A stretch of 64,000 nucleotides of DNA, from contig NC_133287.1 in assembly GCF_005239225.2 (NCBI RefSeq), positions 15,109,493 through 15,173,492 on the forward strand, given 5' to 3'. Source of the stretch: Populus alba (taxonomy: Eukaryota > Streptophyta > Magnoliopsida > Malpighiales > Salicaceae). This document shows positions 1-13,060 of the stretch, in pieces. The notes under the pieces were generated by a model that saw nothing but the letters and a program-made list of their open reading frames with translations, ran no database searches and was not told the origin of the DNA. Both the position numbers and the translations under genes were made by a program. Position 1 is the stretch's first letter. The number at the start of each line of letters is the position of its first letter.

Positions 1-31
1 ATCTATAAAAGTGAAAAAAAAGTATTGCACC

Positions 32-3000
32 TCAGCTCCTCTTAGATCTCTTCCTCTTGGGTTCTCTCTGAATGGATTTTAAAGAGGAATGGGAACGAGC
101 ACCAACAGCAGCATAGGTTCTAAGTTTCTCGAGAATCCTCCTTTCACTCGCACGCAATATCAGGGAATGGTATAGCTTTCTCTCTTTAGTACAACATTTT
201 TCCAGTGCTTCAATATCATCTTTTATTGAGCTTGAGCCATATAAACTCTCCCTCTTATCAGCAAGCCACAAAAGAGCATTGCATACACTTTCTGTCAGCA
301 ACAAGTCTGCTCTCATTTCTGAGATTTTATCCCATGTAATATTCCATTTTTCGGATAAAATTGTGTCTATGGATCCTTTGTGGTTATTCGCAGCTGAGAC
401 TGCAAGATCCAACTTGTGATAAGTATCCTCTGGCAACAATATTATATACAATAAAATCAACAACTCCATTTGCGGTTCCCCATTAGATGATATCTCAAAG
501 TATTCAGCACTCTGGCTGTCACATCCTCTGTATTCCAATCTTCTCCAAAGGGATAACCTTGCTCTACTAAACCTGCTAGAGAATAATGAGGAACTCCATT
601 CTTGTACCAATTCCAAATCGATATTGACAATGCCAAAGGAATTATCTGGCTCCGTAAACCCATATCTGTGAAGCAATGCAGCGTTACCCAGCAAACCATA
701 TGTATTAAAGACCTGAGATGGAACAGAAAAAGAAACAAAATAAAATGAGGGAATGATATGAGAAAGCATCTTTCTACATCAAAGGTAGCCTGAAGCAAAC
801 AGAAATGAATACTTGAAATTTGATTAACCATTACACAAGGTGTCTGTATGATACCTAACAGTCATTGGTAAAATACAGCAAAGGACCACTTTATCTGCAG
901 TTATAAACAACAGCATGCCTCACATAACAACAAAGCATTATAATTAGGGTTGCCAACTAATCCAAGCACCACAGTAAAAATTATTGAATACCATTTCCTG
1001 TGAGAAACATAAGAAGTTAAAAGACATTCTCATTGTCCCTGTTTTTCCATTGACTTGTATTGTCCTCAGTTTGCAAGGTTTTATAAGGGTTTTAAAGGAC
1101 CCCTCAACATAGATGACTAAACCATGAAGACTAAAAAACCTAGAAAGCATAGGTAGCTGGTCAACAAGATGAATAAACTCATTCAACTCATTTATTCTTA
1201 GAGATAGATTGAAAAGATAAGTTGAATTTGTCATTTTCCCCTTAAACTAAAAATTTCCTTCTCATGGTGTCAAATTCATGCGCTTCCTTTATACATGATC
1301 AATTGGTCTGGTATCAGCTCTAAGAGCCAACAGAATGGTAACTAAAAAAACATAGTTGGTAGTAAGAGAGATAGTGCTTGTTGTATGAAGTTTTCTGAAA
1401 GACTTCAAAGTGGAAAACTAAGGATGACTTAATTAAGGACATACCAAGTTGATGTATGCTCTTGATTTTAATAGCTTAAAATCACCTCATTGCAGAAGCA
1501 GTCAATGCTAAAAAGTTCTCTACACCTAGTCATCTAGGAACACATGCAACTTGGAGAACTCCAAAATCCAAAGAAATTCAACTAATAGGACTCTGGTCAG
1601 ATATTGCATTAAACCACGACAGCTCATAACTACTCCTGATGCCACTAGTAATAATAAGAAAGCACAACATATATACAAAAGACCTCCTATGAAATTAGCC
1701 AAACCATGACTCGAAACAATGGAGCTGAATGAGGTAGAAATTATTTCACCTTCTACACTGCTGATCCAGATTATGTTACTAATTTGAATGATATCACAAA
1801 CTGTTAAGGAGAGAAAATCAAATGACTATGTACCCCAGACAGTTCAATTTCACCAGCTGCAATCCACAAAAACATCCTCTTAGACTTCAACAATGAGGAC
1901 TATTCCAAAGTAGAATTCAACAATAAGGACTGCTCCAAAGTAGTTCTAAAGGTCCACATGTTGATTCTCTAAAGCAGAAACATTTATGTGGTCTCAGAGG
2001 AAAAATAACAATATAAATGCATTAGCTCTCTATTCAAGGGAGGGTGAAATTTCCATAAAATTATGCAACACATATGCAGTTCATATTCAAAGCACTGGTG
2101 ATAAAGAACTGACTCAAGAGGCAACACTGTGAGATCATCAGTAAGACATAAGAATAAAATTTAGATACAAACCTCAACTCCAGCTTTAACATCTTTTACC
2201 ATAATCATTTCCAACACTGAGGGATCATCGCCAGTAACTGAAGAGCAATCCAGCTCACTTGATGGTTCCTTGTTGCCAATACTATCAGCATCTAAATCAA
2301 CGGTATCACTATTGTCAGAGTCATCATCAGATTCAGAATGAGATGACGTACTGGTAAAGTGCACATCCTCAGCTCCGGTCTTGTGATTAAAGCTGCATGA
2401 TTTGAAGTTACAACCAGGAGTAAGAAAAAAGAATGACTACCATAACATATCAAGAATTTTAACCATCGTAGAGATGGCATGCATACTCACAGGTCAGCCA
2501 AAGGAACCATTCCAAATCCATGATAATCATCAATCTCAAAAGAACGAGAAGCAATCAAGCTCTTCGCAGCAAAATATTGCTCGACACTAAAAAATTTTGG
2601 ATCAATATTTGATGGCAGCGAATCCAAAAGAGGCAATATACTTTCTTTCCAATCCTCATAAATAAGAGCTTTGTCTTCCTTCACTATCTGCCTACAAAAA
2701 GATCACCAAATGATGAAAAGCCAGAAAATCTCAAGCCAATAAAAGTCACAGTTGAAATCCCATCTTTAAAAAGACAAACAATCATCCAATCCCACATAAA
2801 CATAGTGGACAAATTGATTTTTTTTCCAATTCCATCTGCCTACAAAGTGCACGATAAATTACAAAATTTTTAGCCATATCAACTTCACAACTAACTCCAT
2901 CATTAAAACATGAATAATTATTCAACCTCACAAAAATTAAATCTTTTCCAATACAATCAAACAAAAAGACTTGTACTTGGGAGCAACTAAAGTGAGCAAA

Positions 3001-3428
3001 ACTAAACCAAAAACCAACCCATCAATTACTTTTAAGTTCACCTTATGGAGCTCAGTGCCACGAAGGAGCAGATCAACTTCATCAAGAGACCAAACCAAAG
3101 GCAAGCACTCACAGTCAGGCAAGACTTGAAGGTAACCAGCCCAAGGAGAGTCCCCACCTAAGCTCTTCTCATACATTAGAGCCACTGATAGTCCCAAATA
3201 ACCATCCAAACCAGTAGATTCAATCAAGTCTTGAGCCCCACTTGTCTTAATAGTAAGGCAAGCAGTTTTTGGTATTTTAGCAATCAAATCTCCTTCTTTC
3301 AAATCCCACAATGCATTCACTGAGATTCCCTCTTCTGGGGTGTCGATAAATTGGAGAGTGTCATTGCTCCATTCAATGCCTTGGGATATCATCCACCTCT
3401 TGAATGCCCTCAGTCGCCTGCTTGACAT
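32..3428 (-). CDS. SDG40: SET-domain protein, SDG40-like (four exons)
   Basis: Four exons join in frame: 3042-3428, 2491-2687, 2173-2392 and 32-712, giving about 494 residues, close to the length I recall for Arabidopsis SDG40. All introns are GT-AG. The protein belongs to the Rubisco-LSMT/SETD3 class, which methylates lysine or histidine of non-histone proteins using S-adenosylmethionine. Residues 1-129 hold the N-terminal SET part. The SET core continues with GFGMVPLADLFNHKTGAED, where NHK stands in the place of the class NHS/NHT motif, and with GLLGNAALLHRYGF at the exon 3/4 join. Exon 4 encodes the helical substrate-binding domain and a basic tail (KRKRSKRS). An acidic serine/aspartate insert (SESDDDSDNSD) interrupts the SET domain in exon 3. 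The 3' UTR runs off the window. The identity is by recognition of family motifs; the substrate is unknown. Confidence 0.87.
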
Positions 3429-3740
3429 TTTTGCTTCTTCCTCTCTTCTTCAGATGGTTCTTTTGTCTGTGGGTTTTGGTAGGGTTTTGTTTTATTGGGT
3501 CAACTATTAATGGACCAAGCCCTAAAAATGGATGGAGTCTCAATAACACAGATGCGAAACCAGAATGGGCCCAGCCCAACAGGCTGAGGCTTTTAGAGTA
3601 ACAGAAGAAAATATAACTAATAAGGAGAAAAAGATTCATAAGGTGTTCTAACACTACACTTCGAATAAATAACACAGCAAAAGTGAGAGAGAGAGGCACA
3701 GAAAGAACGAGAGGAATTGAGACGACGACCATAACAAAGG
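3429..3740. promoter_or_regulatory. Shared head-to-head promoter of SDG40 and HDC1
   Basis: Only about 220-310 bp separate the SDG40 start codon (3428, minus) from the 5' UTR exon of HDC1, whose donor is at 3740 (aaag/gtaagc). The interval contains a telo-box core (AAACCCTA, read on the minus strand) at 3480-3487 and a GC-rich TGGGCCCAGCCCA patch near 3568-3580 that fits overlapping site II (TGGGCY) elements. Telo-box plus site II is typical of plant housekeeping and chromatin genes. No clear TATA box was seen. Bidirectionality is inferred from the geometry; transcription start sites were not measured. Confidence 0.6.
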
Positions 3741-4781
3741 TAAGCAACTTAGACCTTTTCCTTTATCTTGCCATTTTCAATTTTTTCAATGTTGTTTAGG
3801 AATTTATAAGGTTAATGTTTCTATGAAAAATTGCTGATCTGGGTTTTTCAATTTTTTTTTTTCTTTGTAGTGAAATAGGGAGGGAAAGTTGGTTTATTGT
3901 GAGATTTTTCTTGATTGAAGAATGGCGTAATGATTTTCAATGCCAAAGATAGAAGCTCTTGTCATTTCTGTATGCTCTTTGAAGTTGACAACTTGTTGTC
4001 TTAGGCTTTTGAAGCAGTCTGAACCGAGGATTTTGACACCATTTTTTAATGTTTTTTGGCTTAAAGATATACTTTTCATGCTTGGATTTGGAGGGGTTCT
4101 ATTATTTTCAATAAAGGTTAATTCTTGTGTAATGGGTGGCAGTTGGTGATGCTCCACATGTTTGGGTAAAATCGCTTTTTTTTTTTTTTTTAATTATTAT
4201 TACTGATTCAGTTAACAGCTCAGATTGGGAGGAAAACAGCAAAGCTAAACAAACGAAATCTCTCTCTTTGCCTGCCATTTTCAAATTTTTTTCATGTTTT
4301 TTAGGGATTTATTAGGTTTATGTTCCTAGGTTTTTTTGTTTCCATAAAAATATCTCTACTTAGGATTCAAAACCTAAATATTTTATTTCTTAGTCTGCAA
4401 AGGAGACAGTTGGTTCATTTTGAAACTTTTGTTGATTTATTCTCCTCTCGTTATGTGTAGAAAGGAGAAGTTTTACACTTGAATTGATGAGAGTGTGAAA
4501 GTTATAAACTATTGCTACTCGTGATAGCTGAGTTTTTAAATTTGGAAACTTAATGTATAGTTTTATTGTTTTAAGCTTTTAAACCAGTTTGAACTGAGTG
4601 CTATTGGCTCTACTTTGCTTTTTATTTTTTATAGTTTAAAGCTATATTTTTTGTATCTAGATTTGTTTTGATTCTATTATTTTCAAATAACAGTTAATTA
4701 TTGTTCTATGGGTGGTAGTTGGTGAATTCACCTATTAAAGGATTATTGTTTCATTTTTTGATTACTGATTTTGTTAAGCAG
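3740..4781 (+). other. 5' UTR intron of HDC1-like gene
   Basis: The intron begins with gtaagc at 3740 and ends with aagcag at 4781, eleven bases before the start codon at 4793. It is T-rich and holds no long reading frame. A first intron in the leader often raises expression in plants; that role here is inferred only. Confidence 0.65.
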
Positions 4782-4792
4782 TTGATTAGAGT

Positions 4793-7700
4793 ATGAGTGG
4801 TGCTCCTGTTAAAAGATCGCATGAAGAGGGTGTTTATTCTTCTTCAAAATACCCTCCACATGAGGACACGGGTTCAAACCCTAAGCTGACATCTGGGGTT
4901 TCAAATGAGTACCATCCACCATATGAGATGGGTCCGGATGCTCGGGCGGCAAAGATTTCCAGAACTGAGTCTCGAGATGCAGATAGAAGATCACCTTTGC
5001 ATTCAATGTATCGAATGTCGCCATCTTCAAATGAATCACACATGGATTCTCATTCTAATGTTGCTCCTGAAAGCAGGCTTGAATCAAGGGATTCCAAGGA
5101 CAGCAGAGATCACAGGATTGAAAACCGTGACCCAAGGACTGATGCGAGAGAGGTGTATGGTGAGGTAAAGAGGGATTCACAAAGTGTTAAAAATGAAAAG
5201 GATGCGAGGTTTGATAGTAGAGGGGATGACAATAAGGAAGTAAAGCATGATAGGGAGGCTCATATTGATCCGAAGGATGGTTTTGGTGCAGCAAGTAGTC
5301 AAGTGAATTGGAAGGAATCCAAAGAATACCATAGAGGAAAGAGATATTTGGAATCCCCAGGTGGACATGTGGATCCTTGGCATATATCACGTGGTAATTC
5401 TCAAGGTCCTGCTGAGATAGGAAAGGAAAGCACTAACATTGAGGAGAGGGATCATGTGGAAGCTCATGAGGCAGTTGGTGAAAATAAACTCGATTCAAAA
5501 GGTGAGGATAGATTTAAAGACAAGGATAGGAAGCGGAAAGATTTAAAGCACCGGGAATGGGGAGACAGAGATAAGGAAAGAAGCGACCGAAGGGGAAACA
5601 TGCAAGCAGGCAACAATAGTGCTGAGGGCAAGGAGTCAGTGAAGGAAGAGAGAGAAGCAGAGAGGTGGGAGCGCGAGAGGAAGGACATGTCAAAAGACAG
5701 GGAAAGGTTAAAAGAGAGGGAGAAGGACCACTTAAAGAGAGAATCAGGAGCTGGAGCTGAAAAAGAGAGTTCGCACAATGAAAAGGAATCTGTGGATGGA
5801 ACTGTCAGAATCTCAGAACAGGAAAATCCAGTTTTAGAGCCAAAAAAACAGAAAGATTTTGATAACTGGAAAAATGTTGATAGAGAAGCTAAAGATAGAA
5901 AGAAAGAAAGAGAAGCTGACATAGAAGGAGATAGACCTGAGAAGGGAAGCAGGATGTTTGGCAAAGAATCCGATGATGGATTGGCAGATGGGGAAAGGAT
6001 TAGTGAAAGAGAAAGAGAAGTTTTTAACTATGGAGTCCAACAGCGCAGGAGGATGCTTCGGCCTAGGGGTAGCTCACAAGTGGCAAATCGTGAACCCCGT
6101 TTTAGGTCCCATACCCAGGACACTGAAGGGTATGTTATTACTGTTTTAAGTGGAAGTATGTTGTCCATATGGTTGATTTTGGATTATTGACAACTACCAT
6201 GTGGAAATTTGCTTTAAAATATTTGTTATGCATGTCTAAACTGCTGTTGTTGGAGCTAATTGTCTACCATGTGGAAATTTGCTTTAAATTATTTGACATG
6301 CATGTCTAAACTGCTGTTATTGGAGCTAATTGTGTAGAGATTTATCGTACAATTATATTTTCTTTTTGAAGATAATATTACTTTTAATGGTGTTGAAACC
6401 CTTAACTAAACTTCGCTTTGCATGAATTCTTCAGATTGTTGGCTCTTTTAGATTGTTTAAATTAAGCATGATTTCACTTCAACAATTCAAGAGTTTTATG
6501 GAACTTAGTCTGAATGCATTATAACGAAGTTTCTCTTTCTTGCAGATGTCAAGGTAAGCTGATTTATTCCATTTTATGAAGCTGGAACTTTATTTGCGAT
6601 ACGGTTAATGGAGTCTGTGAGTTGGTTTCTTTTACCATAATGGAAAGAGTTTAGTTATTATATTTGACTGCACAATGCTAAACTGAAATTTAGCTTTTCC
6701 CACCAAAGGCTTCAGGCATGATGTGATTAGGAGGCACTTACAATCAGCATCATCATTTTGCTACATAATTTACTTTATTTGCTAATGCTTCTCTATTCAC
6801 AATCGGTCTTATCTGAATGTTGATTGCTGCTTTTTATTTCTTTTGGGTAAAACCTTTTGGTTAACCTGAATTTTCAGCTTTGTAAAACTGTATTGCAGTA
6901 TGAATCTTGTTTTTCCTTTTATGTAAGCGTGCAGCAGGTTGCAGGGGAGTTGAGTGAAGGGAGCTCCTTTTGAGTACTGATTGGAATGTTAAAACTGAAA
7001 TATTTGGCTATCATTGCATATTTAGATTTTCCTCTTGCTTTCTTTCTTTTTCTACTCTCTTAATGCATTGGATATACCAGAATGAGGTGTTTGCCTTTTA
7101 TTTTACCTTTCTCCTTTTCTTTTGTGCTTCCGTATAATATATTCTTGAGCTTCTGTTAAGAGTTAGTTTCCTTGGGCTTTTTTTAAGTTTATTTGTCAGG
7201 AGGAATGAGTAGTTTTTGTCAACAACTCCTGGTCTTTGCTGTCATGAACTGCTTCTGTTGCTAAACATATTAGTGCTTCCTGATGAATGATTACAAAGCT
7301 CGAGATAACATCAAAGTTCACAAGTTACCCAATTTCCTTTATATAGCTATTGAGTTTTGTTTCTGATGCTCAGGCAAATCTGAGGTATCCTCTGTTGTTT
7401 ATAAAGTTGGTGAATGCATGCAAGAGCTGATAAAGTTATGGAAGGAGTATGAATCATCTCAATCTGATAAAAATGGTGAAAGTAGTCATAAGGGCCCCAC
7501 TCTTGAAATTCGAATACCAGCAGAACATGTTACTGCTACAAATCGCCAAGTAAGAGCATGCTACTGTATATAATAGTTGTCACTTTTGCTTGTTTTGCAT
7601 CATATGCTTTACTTTTTCTTGCATCCTTCTTCCTTTATTTCTTTTGAAAATGTATTTCCCCTTGGCTTTATGGGGCCTGCACAAATGCTAAAGGGGTCAG

Positions 7701-10700
7701 GGACAGGGGTTTAGCTACTTGCTTGCTGTTTGACTTGTAAAATTCAACGAATCGCATGATTCGGTTAAATCTGTACATCTGTGATTCACCACATGAATCC
7801 AGACAAATCATAATATTCAAATTGTGAATCGGAGGTTTCTAACAACTAACCAAATATCCATTAGCGTCCTTGGAAAGTTTCAGAACTTTTAAATTGGCCA
7901 AATGAGGATTTCTTAGTAGAGTATGGTTCAATTGTACAAGTTTAATGATGTGAAGTTGGTGACTTTATCTCCACTAGCCTTTACCTGCAAGTTGTGGGTG
8001 GTTAGAATTGAATGATGAGATGGATTGTGTGGGGTTTGTTTCCTTGTACTTGTTTGTGTGTTTTGTGTCCGCAAACTGAATTTTTGTAAGATATGGCTAG
8101 TCTTAAATTTTTAATTTCAATTTGTTGTTAGGTAACTTGTATATAAGTGGGTGGGTGCCTTTTATGTTCTGATTTGTACAAATTTGTAGTGTGAAGGGTG
8201 AAACAATCAATTTTCTTTAGAAGAGAAGAGGCCTCTATATGTACATTGGGATTGCTGTATAAGAGCAATTAGATGTCATTCTAGTTCTAATGTTACAGGA
8301 TTTCTGCTCTGATTTTGCTACCTTCATGCTTGTTATTAACTATTAAATGTTTATATTCCCATGCTTAGTTCCTAAATTCATTAAGTGCAGGTAAGAGGTG
8401 GACAATTATGGGGGACGGATATATACACAGATGATTCTGATCTTGTTGCTGGTATGTGTGATATGATGAACAGTATTAATTGTAGAATTTGTTGATATGT
8501 GAACAGAAACAATATTGTTGATGCAACTTTGTTGCAGTTCTCATGCATACAGGCTACTGCCGTCCCACTGCTTCTCCTCCCCCACCTGCCATCCAAGAGT
8601 TATGTGCTACTATAAGAGTGTTGCCTCCACAAGATAGTAAGCCCCTTTTTGTCTATCGTACTTTATGATACTGCTTTTCTAAACATCTTTCGCATCATAA
8701 TGCATTCAAATAATTTGTACATGTAAATGTTACATATCTGGATACAGCTATCTGTTTAAACTTTTGTGTGTATATGTTTCTCTTCAGAATGAATTTTGTG
8801 TTGTTTGTTGAAGTTTTATGTTAGAAAGTTTGTCAGATAAAATTTAAAACATTAAGAATTAAACAATGAAATCATATAGATGGACTGAGAATTTTGAATT
8901 TTGGTTGAAGCCTAGTCAACATTGAAATGGTGTAGGGGATTGGCATAGTACTATTGATTTTGTGATGCCAATCTGGTATGCATTAATCCATATCTATATT
9001 TGAACAAGTGAATCACGAGGATGCAAAGTCACATTCCCAACAAGATAACTAAAGCTCTTTACAAAAATCTGACATACTTGATTGTGTTCTTTGTCAAATT
9101 TCAAATTTCAAAAGAAAATACTTATTTTAGTATATAGCTATATAAGAAACCTAAATGAAGTACTTTCTTATATTTTTCTTGCTAGTATTGCATTTCTCCT
9201 CGTGTGTCATTACTATTTATGCCCTACTTTTGACACTTTAACTTTGACATGTGCATTAGGCTACACCTCTATGCTGAGAAATAATGTTCGCTCACGTGCC
9301 TGGGGAGCTGGAATCGGTTGTAGTTACCGTGTTGAGCGTTGCTGCATCGTGAAGGTGGCTGAACAATTTTCACAATTTTAGTTATAGTGTCAATTTTTCT
9401 CTGCAATTTATCAAGGACATCAGAAATGTCTGTAGGTTCATTTTTCCTGGATCTAGAGGGTATTATAATCATGTTGCTATTATCAATCTTCATGAATATT
9501 TCTTGCTGCTTTTGCTGTTTGTTGTTTTTTTTCCTAATAGACAGCCTTTAATCATGCTTCTTTCTGTTTTCTTGTTTATTTCAGAAAGGAGGTGGAACCA
9601 TTGATCTTGAGCCCTGTCTTACACACACATCAGCAGTCGAACCCACCCTTGCTCCTGTGGTTGTTGAACGTACAATGACCACCCGCGCAGCAGCTTCGGT
9701 ATGACATTGCCATATTTCTTCCAATACCCCTTGGGTTTATGGTCTTAGCTTTTACGTCTTTGCATTTTGTTTCCATATTCTGTTTACATTTTTTTATTAA
9801 GCAATTTTCTGTTAGATAATTTTTGTTACCTGTTCCCACATATGCTAAGTAACAACTGGTATAGGTATCATAGGCGTGCTTCTTGTCCTTTTTCTTTTAC
9901 GACTTATGATTTAGCTTATTGCAATGGTAATCCTATGTCTGTGACTGCTTGTAAGAAAAGCTAAAATATTTGTTAATGACCAAGCACTCTTTTTCCCACT
10001 ACTTGGATCTACTTACATTAAGATGGCTTTCCTTGTACAGAATGCATTGCGGCAACAGAGATTTGTGCGTGAAGTTACAATACAGTACAACCTATGCAAT
10101 GAGCCATGGTAGACTCCAGATCTTTTTGATAACTGTGATATGCTGCATTTTTTCAGAACTATATGGTACTTGAAGATATTTATGTCTTCTGGAAAGTAGA
10201 ATTTGAGTTTTATCAACAGTGATATCCATTGCATGTAGTTGTTAATGGAAGTATCAATAGCATGCTGTTTAAATGCATATGTATGTTTATTGTGCTAGTA
10301 ATTGTTGACCCTGTGGGCCTTTATTTTCCTTAGAACAACTCTCAACATAGATCTCATAGAGAGCTTATTTCAAATTCACCCAAACCAAATGCAATTATCT
10401 TTTCTGTGAAGATATCTTTTCAAGATATTGTTTTGAAGTTGATAGACTTTTAGGGGATTATTGTTATTTTCTGTATGGGATTTTTTTGGTTTAGGAAAAC
10501 TAACGGCTACCAAGTTTGCTAATGCTTTTTAAGCCTCTTTTTTAGTAACACATCAAATATCCTCCATTGTTGCAGAGTCAACAAAGGTTATGGCATCAGT
10601 TTACTGTATGTGCCTAACCCTCAATCTGTAGTTTTTATTTAGTTGTTTCAGTACAAAATATGTCACTCGAACAACTCTCCAGAGTTTCCATTCAATAGTC

Positions 10701-12097
10701 ATACTTATCTGGAGTTTAAAAGTCGGATTATCATCAGAGAAGTCAAAAAGGAAATGCCAACTTTCCTCTTTTCTGACATTTCTTTTCTTTATGTTTCCAT
10801 GACACTGTTCACTAAGTCTATTATTTTGATAAATGCAAGGACACTAATTTGCATTGCCTTGCGAGATGTTTATAAATTTCCTTTTTCTTGTTGGTGCTGT
10901 TGTCTGTATCTATCTTTTTTCCTTGCTTATCAATTACAAAAAAGTAGCGTGTCAATTTTGATGCCTGCATAATGTACCAGGATAAAATACAGTATTAGTA
11001 TCGTTGCTGACAAGGGTCTGAAAAAGCCTCTCTATACGTCTGCACGTTTGAAGAAGGGAGAGGTTCTATATTTAGAAACACATTCATGCAGGTACTCATA
11101 TTTTCTTGTTTTCTTTTTTGCCTGTCAACTTGATACTGCACTAATGCACCTAGGTTTTGGAGGCACATTTGTTGTCTTCTTGTAAATTGTTTTTGTTTCT
11201 GTATCTTATGTTTTTCATGTGTTACTCATATCTCTAATATTTATAGATAAAGCATGGTGATTCACCATTTTGTTTCCCTCTCCCCATGCAGTCTGCATTC
11301 ATTGCATGTCTAATTTTAAGTTCTTTATCATCATGGAAAGAACAGCCGCCTCGTGTAAATTTAAGGTGTAGTGGGTTGGGCAAAAGAATGAAAGAAGGAT
11401 ACAATTCTGGCACGTAGGAAACCTTTAATGGAACTTGGAAACTTGTTTGCCAATAAGTTGAAACCCCCCCCCCCCCCAAAAAAAAAAAAAATAAATAAAT
11501 AAATAAATAAAACCCTTACTGAAATCATGAGGTTCATGTTGTGTTGGTAAATTTTTATTTTTATGTGAAGGTATGAGCTCTGTTTTACCGGAGAGAAAAT
11601 GGTCAAAGCAACACAGGCTTCGCAGGTGCATGAAGAGACAGAGAAATCCCATAATCACCACCCTCATTCCTCAAATGGAGAAAAGACTGACTCTGATAAT
11701 GTTCTTATTGACATTTTCCGGTGGTCTAGATGTAAGAAACCACTACCGCAGAAGGTCATGCGGTCAGTTGGGATCCCATTGCCCCTTGAACATGTTGAGG
11801 TACTTCATTTCAATTTCTTTCCTAGCAACTTCCCTTCATATCTAGATGTTGAAGTTGGGCTTATTATCTCGAAGTTTAATGATTAACGAGACAGTGCAGA
11901 AGAAACTCATTTTTCTTGTTTGTAGATACTTTTTTCTTCAGTTCTTTACCCTTCTGGCTGACTGGCACATGGGTATGTTCGATCAGGTATTGGAGGAGAA
12001 TCTAGACTGGGAGGATGTGCAATGGTCACAAACTGGTGTTTGGATAGCTGGAAAAGAATACGCACTTGCCAGGGTGCATTTTCTATCTCCAAGTTAG
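4793..12097 (+). CDS. HDC1: HDC1-like Rxt3-family histone deacetylase complex subunit (11 coding exons)
   Basis: Coding exons are 4793-6129, 6546-6553, 7374-7549, 8391-8451, 8538-8636, 9260-9354, 9585-9698, 10041-10108, 10981-11091, 11571-11799 and 11987-12097. They total 2409 nt and encode about 802 residues. All junctions are GT-AG and every phase matches. Residues 1-445 are a charged, low-complexity region rich in Asp, Arg, Lys and Glu, probably disordered. Residues from about 450 to the end are the conserved part, including IRIPAEHVTATNRQ, VRGGQLWGTDIYTDD, LMHTGYCRP, RNNVRSRAWGAGIGCSYRVE, QRFVREVTIQYNLCNEPWIKY and TGVWIAGKEYALARVHFLSP. Plant HDC1 is the counterpart of yeast Rxt3 and associates in the nucleus with HDA6/HDA19-type deacetylases to promote histone deacetylation. 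Oddities are the 8-nt second exon and a duplicated last exon downstream. Identification is by recalled similarity and is strong. Confidence 0.9.
6194..6333 (+). repeat. 70-bp direct tandem duplication in an HDC1 intron
   Basis: Two adjacent copies of about 70 bp, both beginning ctaccatgtggaaatttgc, lie at 6194-6263 and 6264-6333. They differ at only a few positions, so the duplication is recent. It lies in the intron between the first coding exon and the 8-nt micro-exon. Confidence 0.85.
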
Positions 12098-12109
12098 TGT
12101 CAGCCTATC

Positions 12110-12245
12110 GGTATGTTTGATTAGGTGGTATTGGAGGAGAATCTTGACTGGGAGGATGTGCAATGGTCACAAACTGGTGTTTGGATAGCTGGGAAAGAAT
12201 ACGACACTTGCCAGGGTGCATTTTCCATCGCCAAGTTAGCTGTGG
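12110..12245 (+). pseudogene. Duplicated, frameshifted copy of the HDC1 last exon
   Basis: The segment repeats 11972-12096 (intron end plus last exon of the HDC1-like gene) almost exactly, beginning with ggtatgtttgatt. The reading frame LDWEDVQWSQTGVWIAGKEY is preserved, but one extra A after 'tacg' shifts the frame, so the ending becomes DTCQGAFSIAKLAV and continues to a tga near 12284. The acceptor region of the copy has become 'ttaggtg' rather than 'tcaggta', so it may still offer an AG. Whether it is ever used as an alternative last exon is unknown. Confidence 0.85.
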
Positions 12246-12429
12246 CTTCTTGTGTATCTACGAATTGTCGTGTAACAATGTGATGCATACAGGAATATTA
12301 TTGGTTTTTAATGCTTTTAATCCTTGACTATACTAAACAATTGAAGTTAATTCCTTTCCTTTGTTAATAAAAAAATCGATTGGACGGCTCAGGGGCTATC
12401 GGTAGAGCCAACATGGTTAAAAGAAATGT

Positions 12430-13060
12430 AAATAACTTGGTGCCATGACTGCATGGGCTGTTTGGCATTCTACTAATGTTTGCCACTTTCAGAATAAATC
12501 AATTGACAGAAATGGGATCTTGTCAATTGCTCCCCTCCCAAGACGCTGCTGGTTCTCGAGGTCAGGAGGACTCTACTTGGCTCCCTTCTCCTGTAGATGT
12601 CTTCAAGATCAATTCTGATGCTTCCTTCCTTATCACCACCAGGATGTGGCCTGGGGGTGGTTATCGGAGGCTGTGCTGTTCAAGCTATGGTTAGTGCTCA
12701 GATAATTACAAGGCAGCAGCATTCGATTCCCCTCGGCGAAGCTTGTGGTGCTTTGTATGGCATTCAATTAGCAACCGCCCTGGGGTTTCAGAGATTTATG
12801 TTTTTCTTGAGACTGGTTGTAAGCAACTCGCCTCTGTTCTCTTTCACCAGAACCATTCTGACAGCTACATTGACATCATTGCTGGAGACATCTTTGTTTC
12901 AAGTTTCTCCTTTACAGTCCTTTTCATGTGTTCATAACTAGGCTGCTGTAAACTTGGTCGAATTCTCTAGTCATGAACTTGTTTTTAATGGAAGATGTTC
13001 CAGAAAGTGCGAAACCCTCCATTCTCACTGATGGAAGGTCCTGTGCTTCTTGATCCGTTT
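12430..13060 (+). pseudogene. LINE-derived RNase H domain remnant
   Basis: Joining frames gives a typical plant non-LTR retrotransposon RNase H region. WLPSPVDVFKINSDASF is followed, after a frameshift near 12640, by GVVIGGCAVQAMVSAQ, LGEACGALYGIQLA and, in a third frame, FLETGCKQL. The first catalytic Asp (INSDAS) and the Glu of 'GEACGA' are visible. At least two frameshifts show that it is dead. An A-rich stretch (about 13083-13105) follows and may be the tail of a 5'-truncated LINE insertion. Confidence 0.7.

Noticed and set aside
5177..6040. Minus-strand frames within the first HDC1 coding exon (up to 166 codons)
   Set aside because: They are antisense shadows of the charged low-complexity coding region.
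11461..11500. Poly-C/poly-A run in an HDC1 intron as a regulatory element
   Set aside because: It is a simple homopolymer tract and could also be length-variable by sequencing error.
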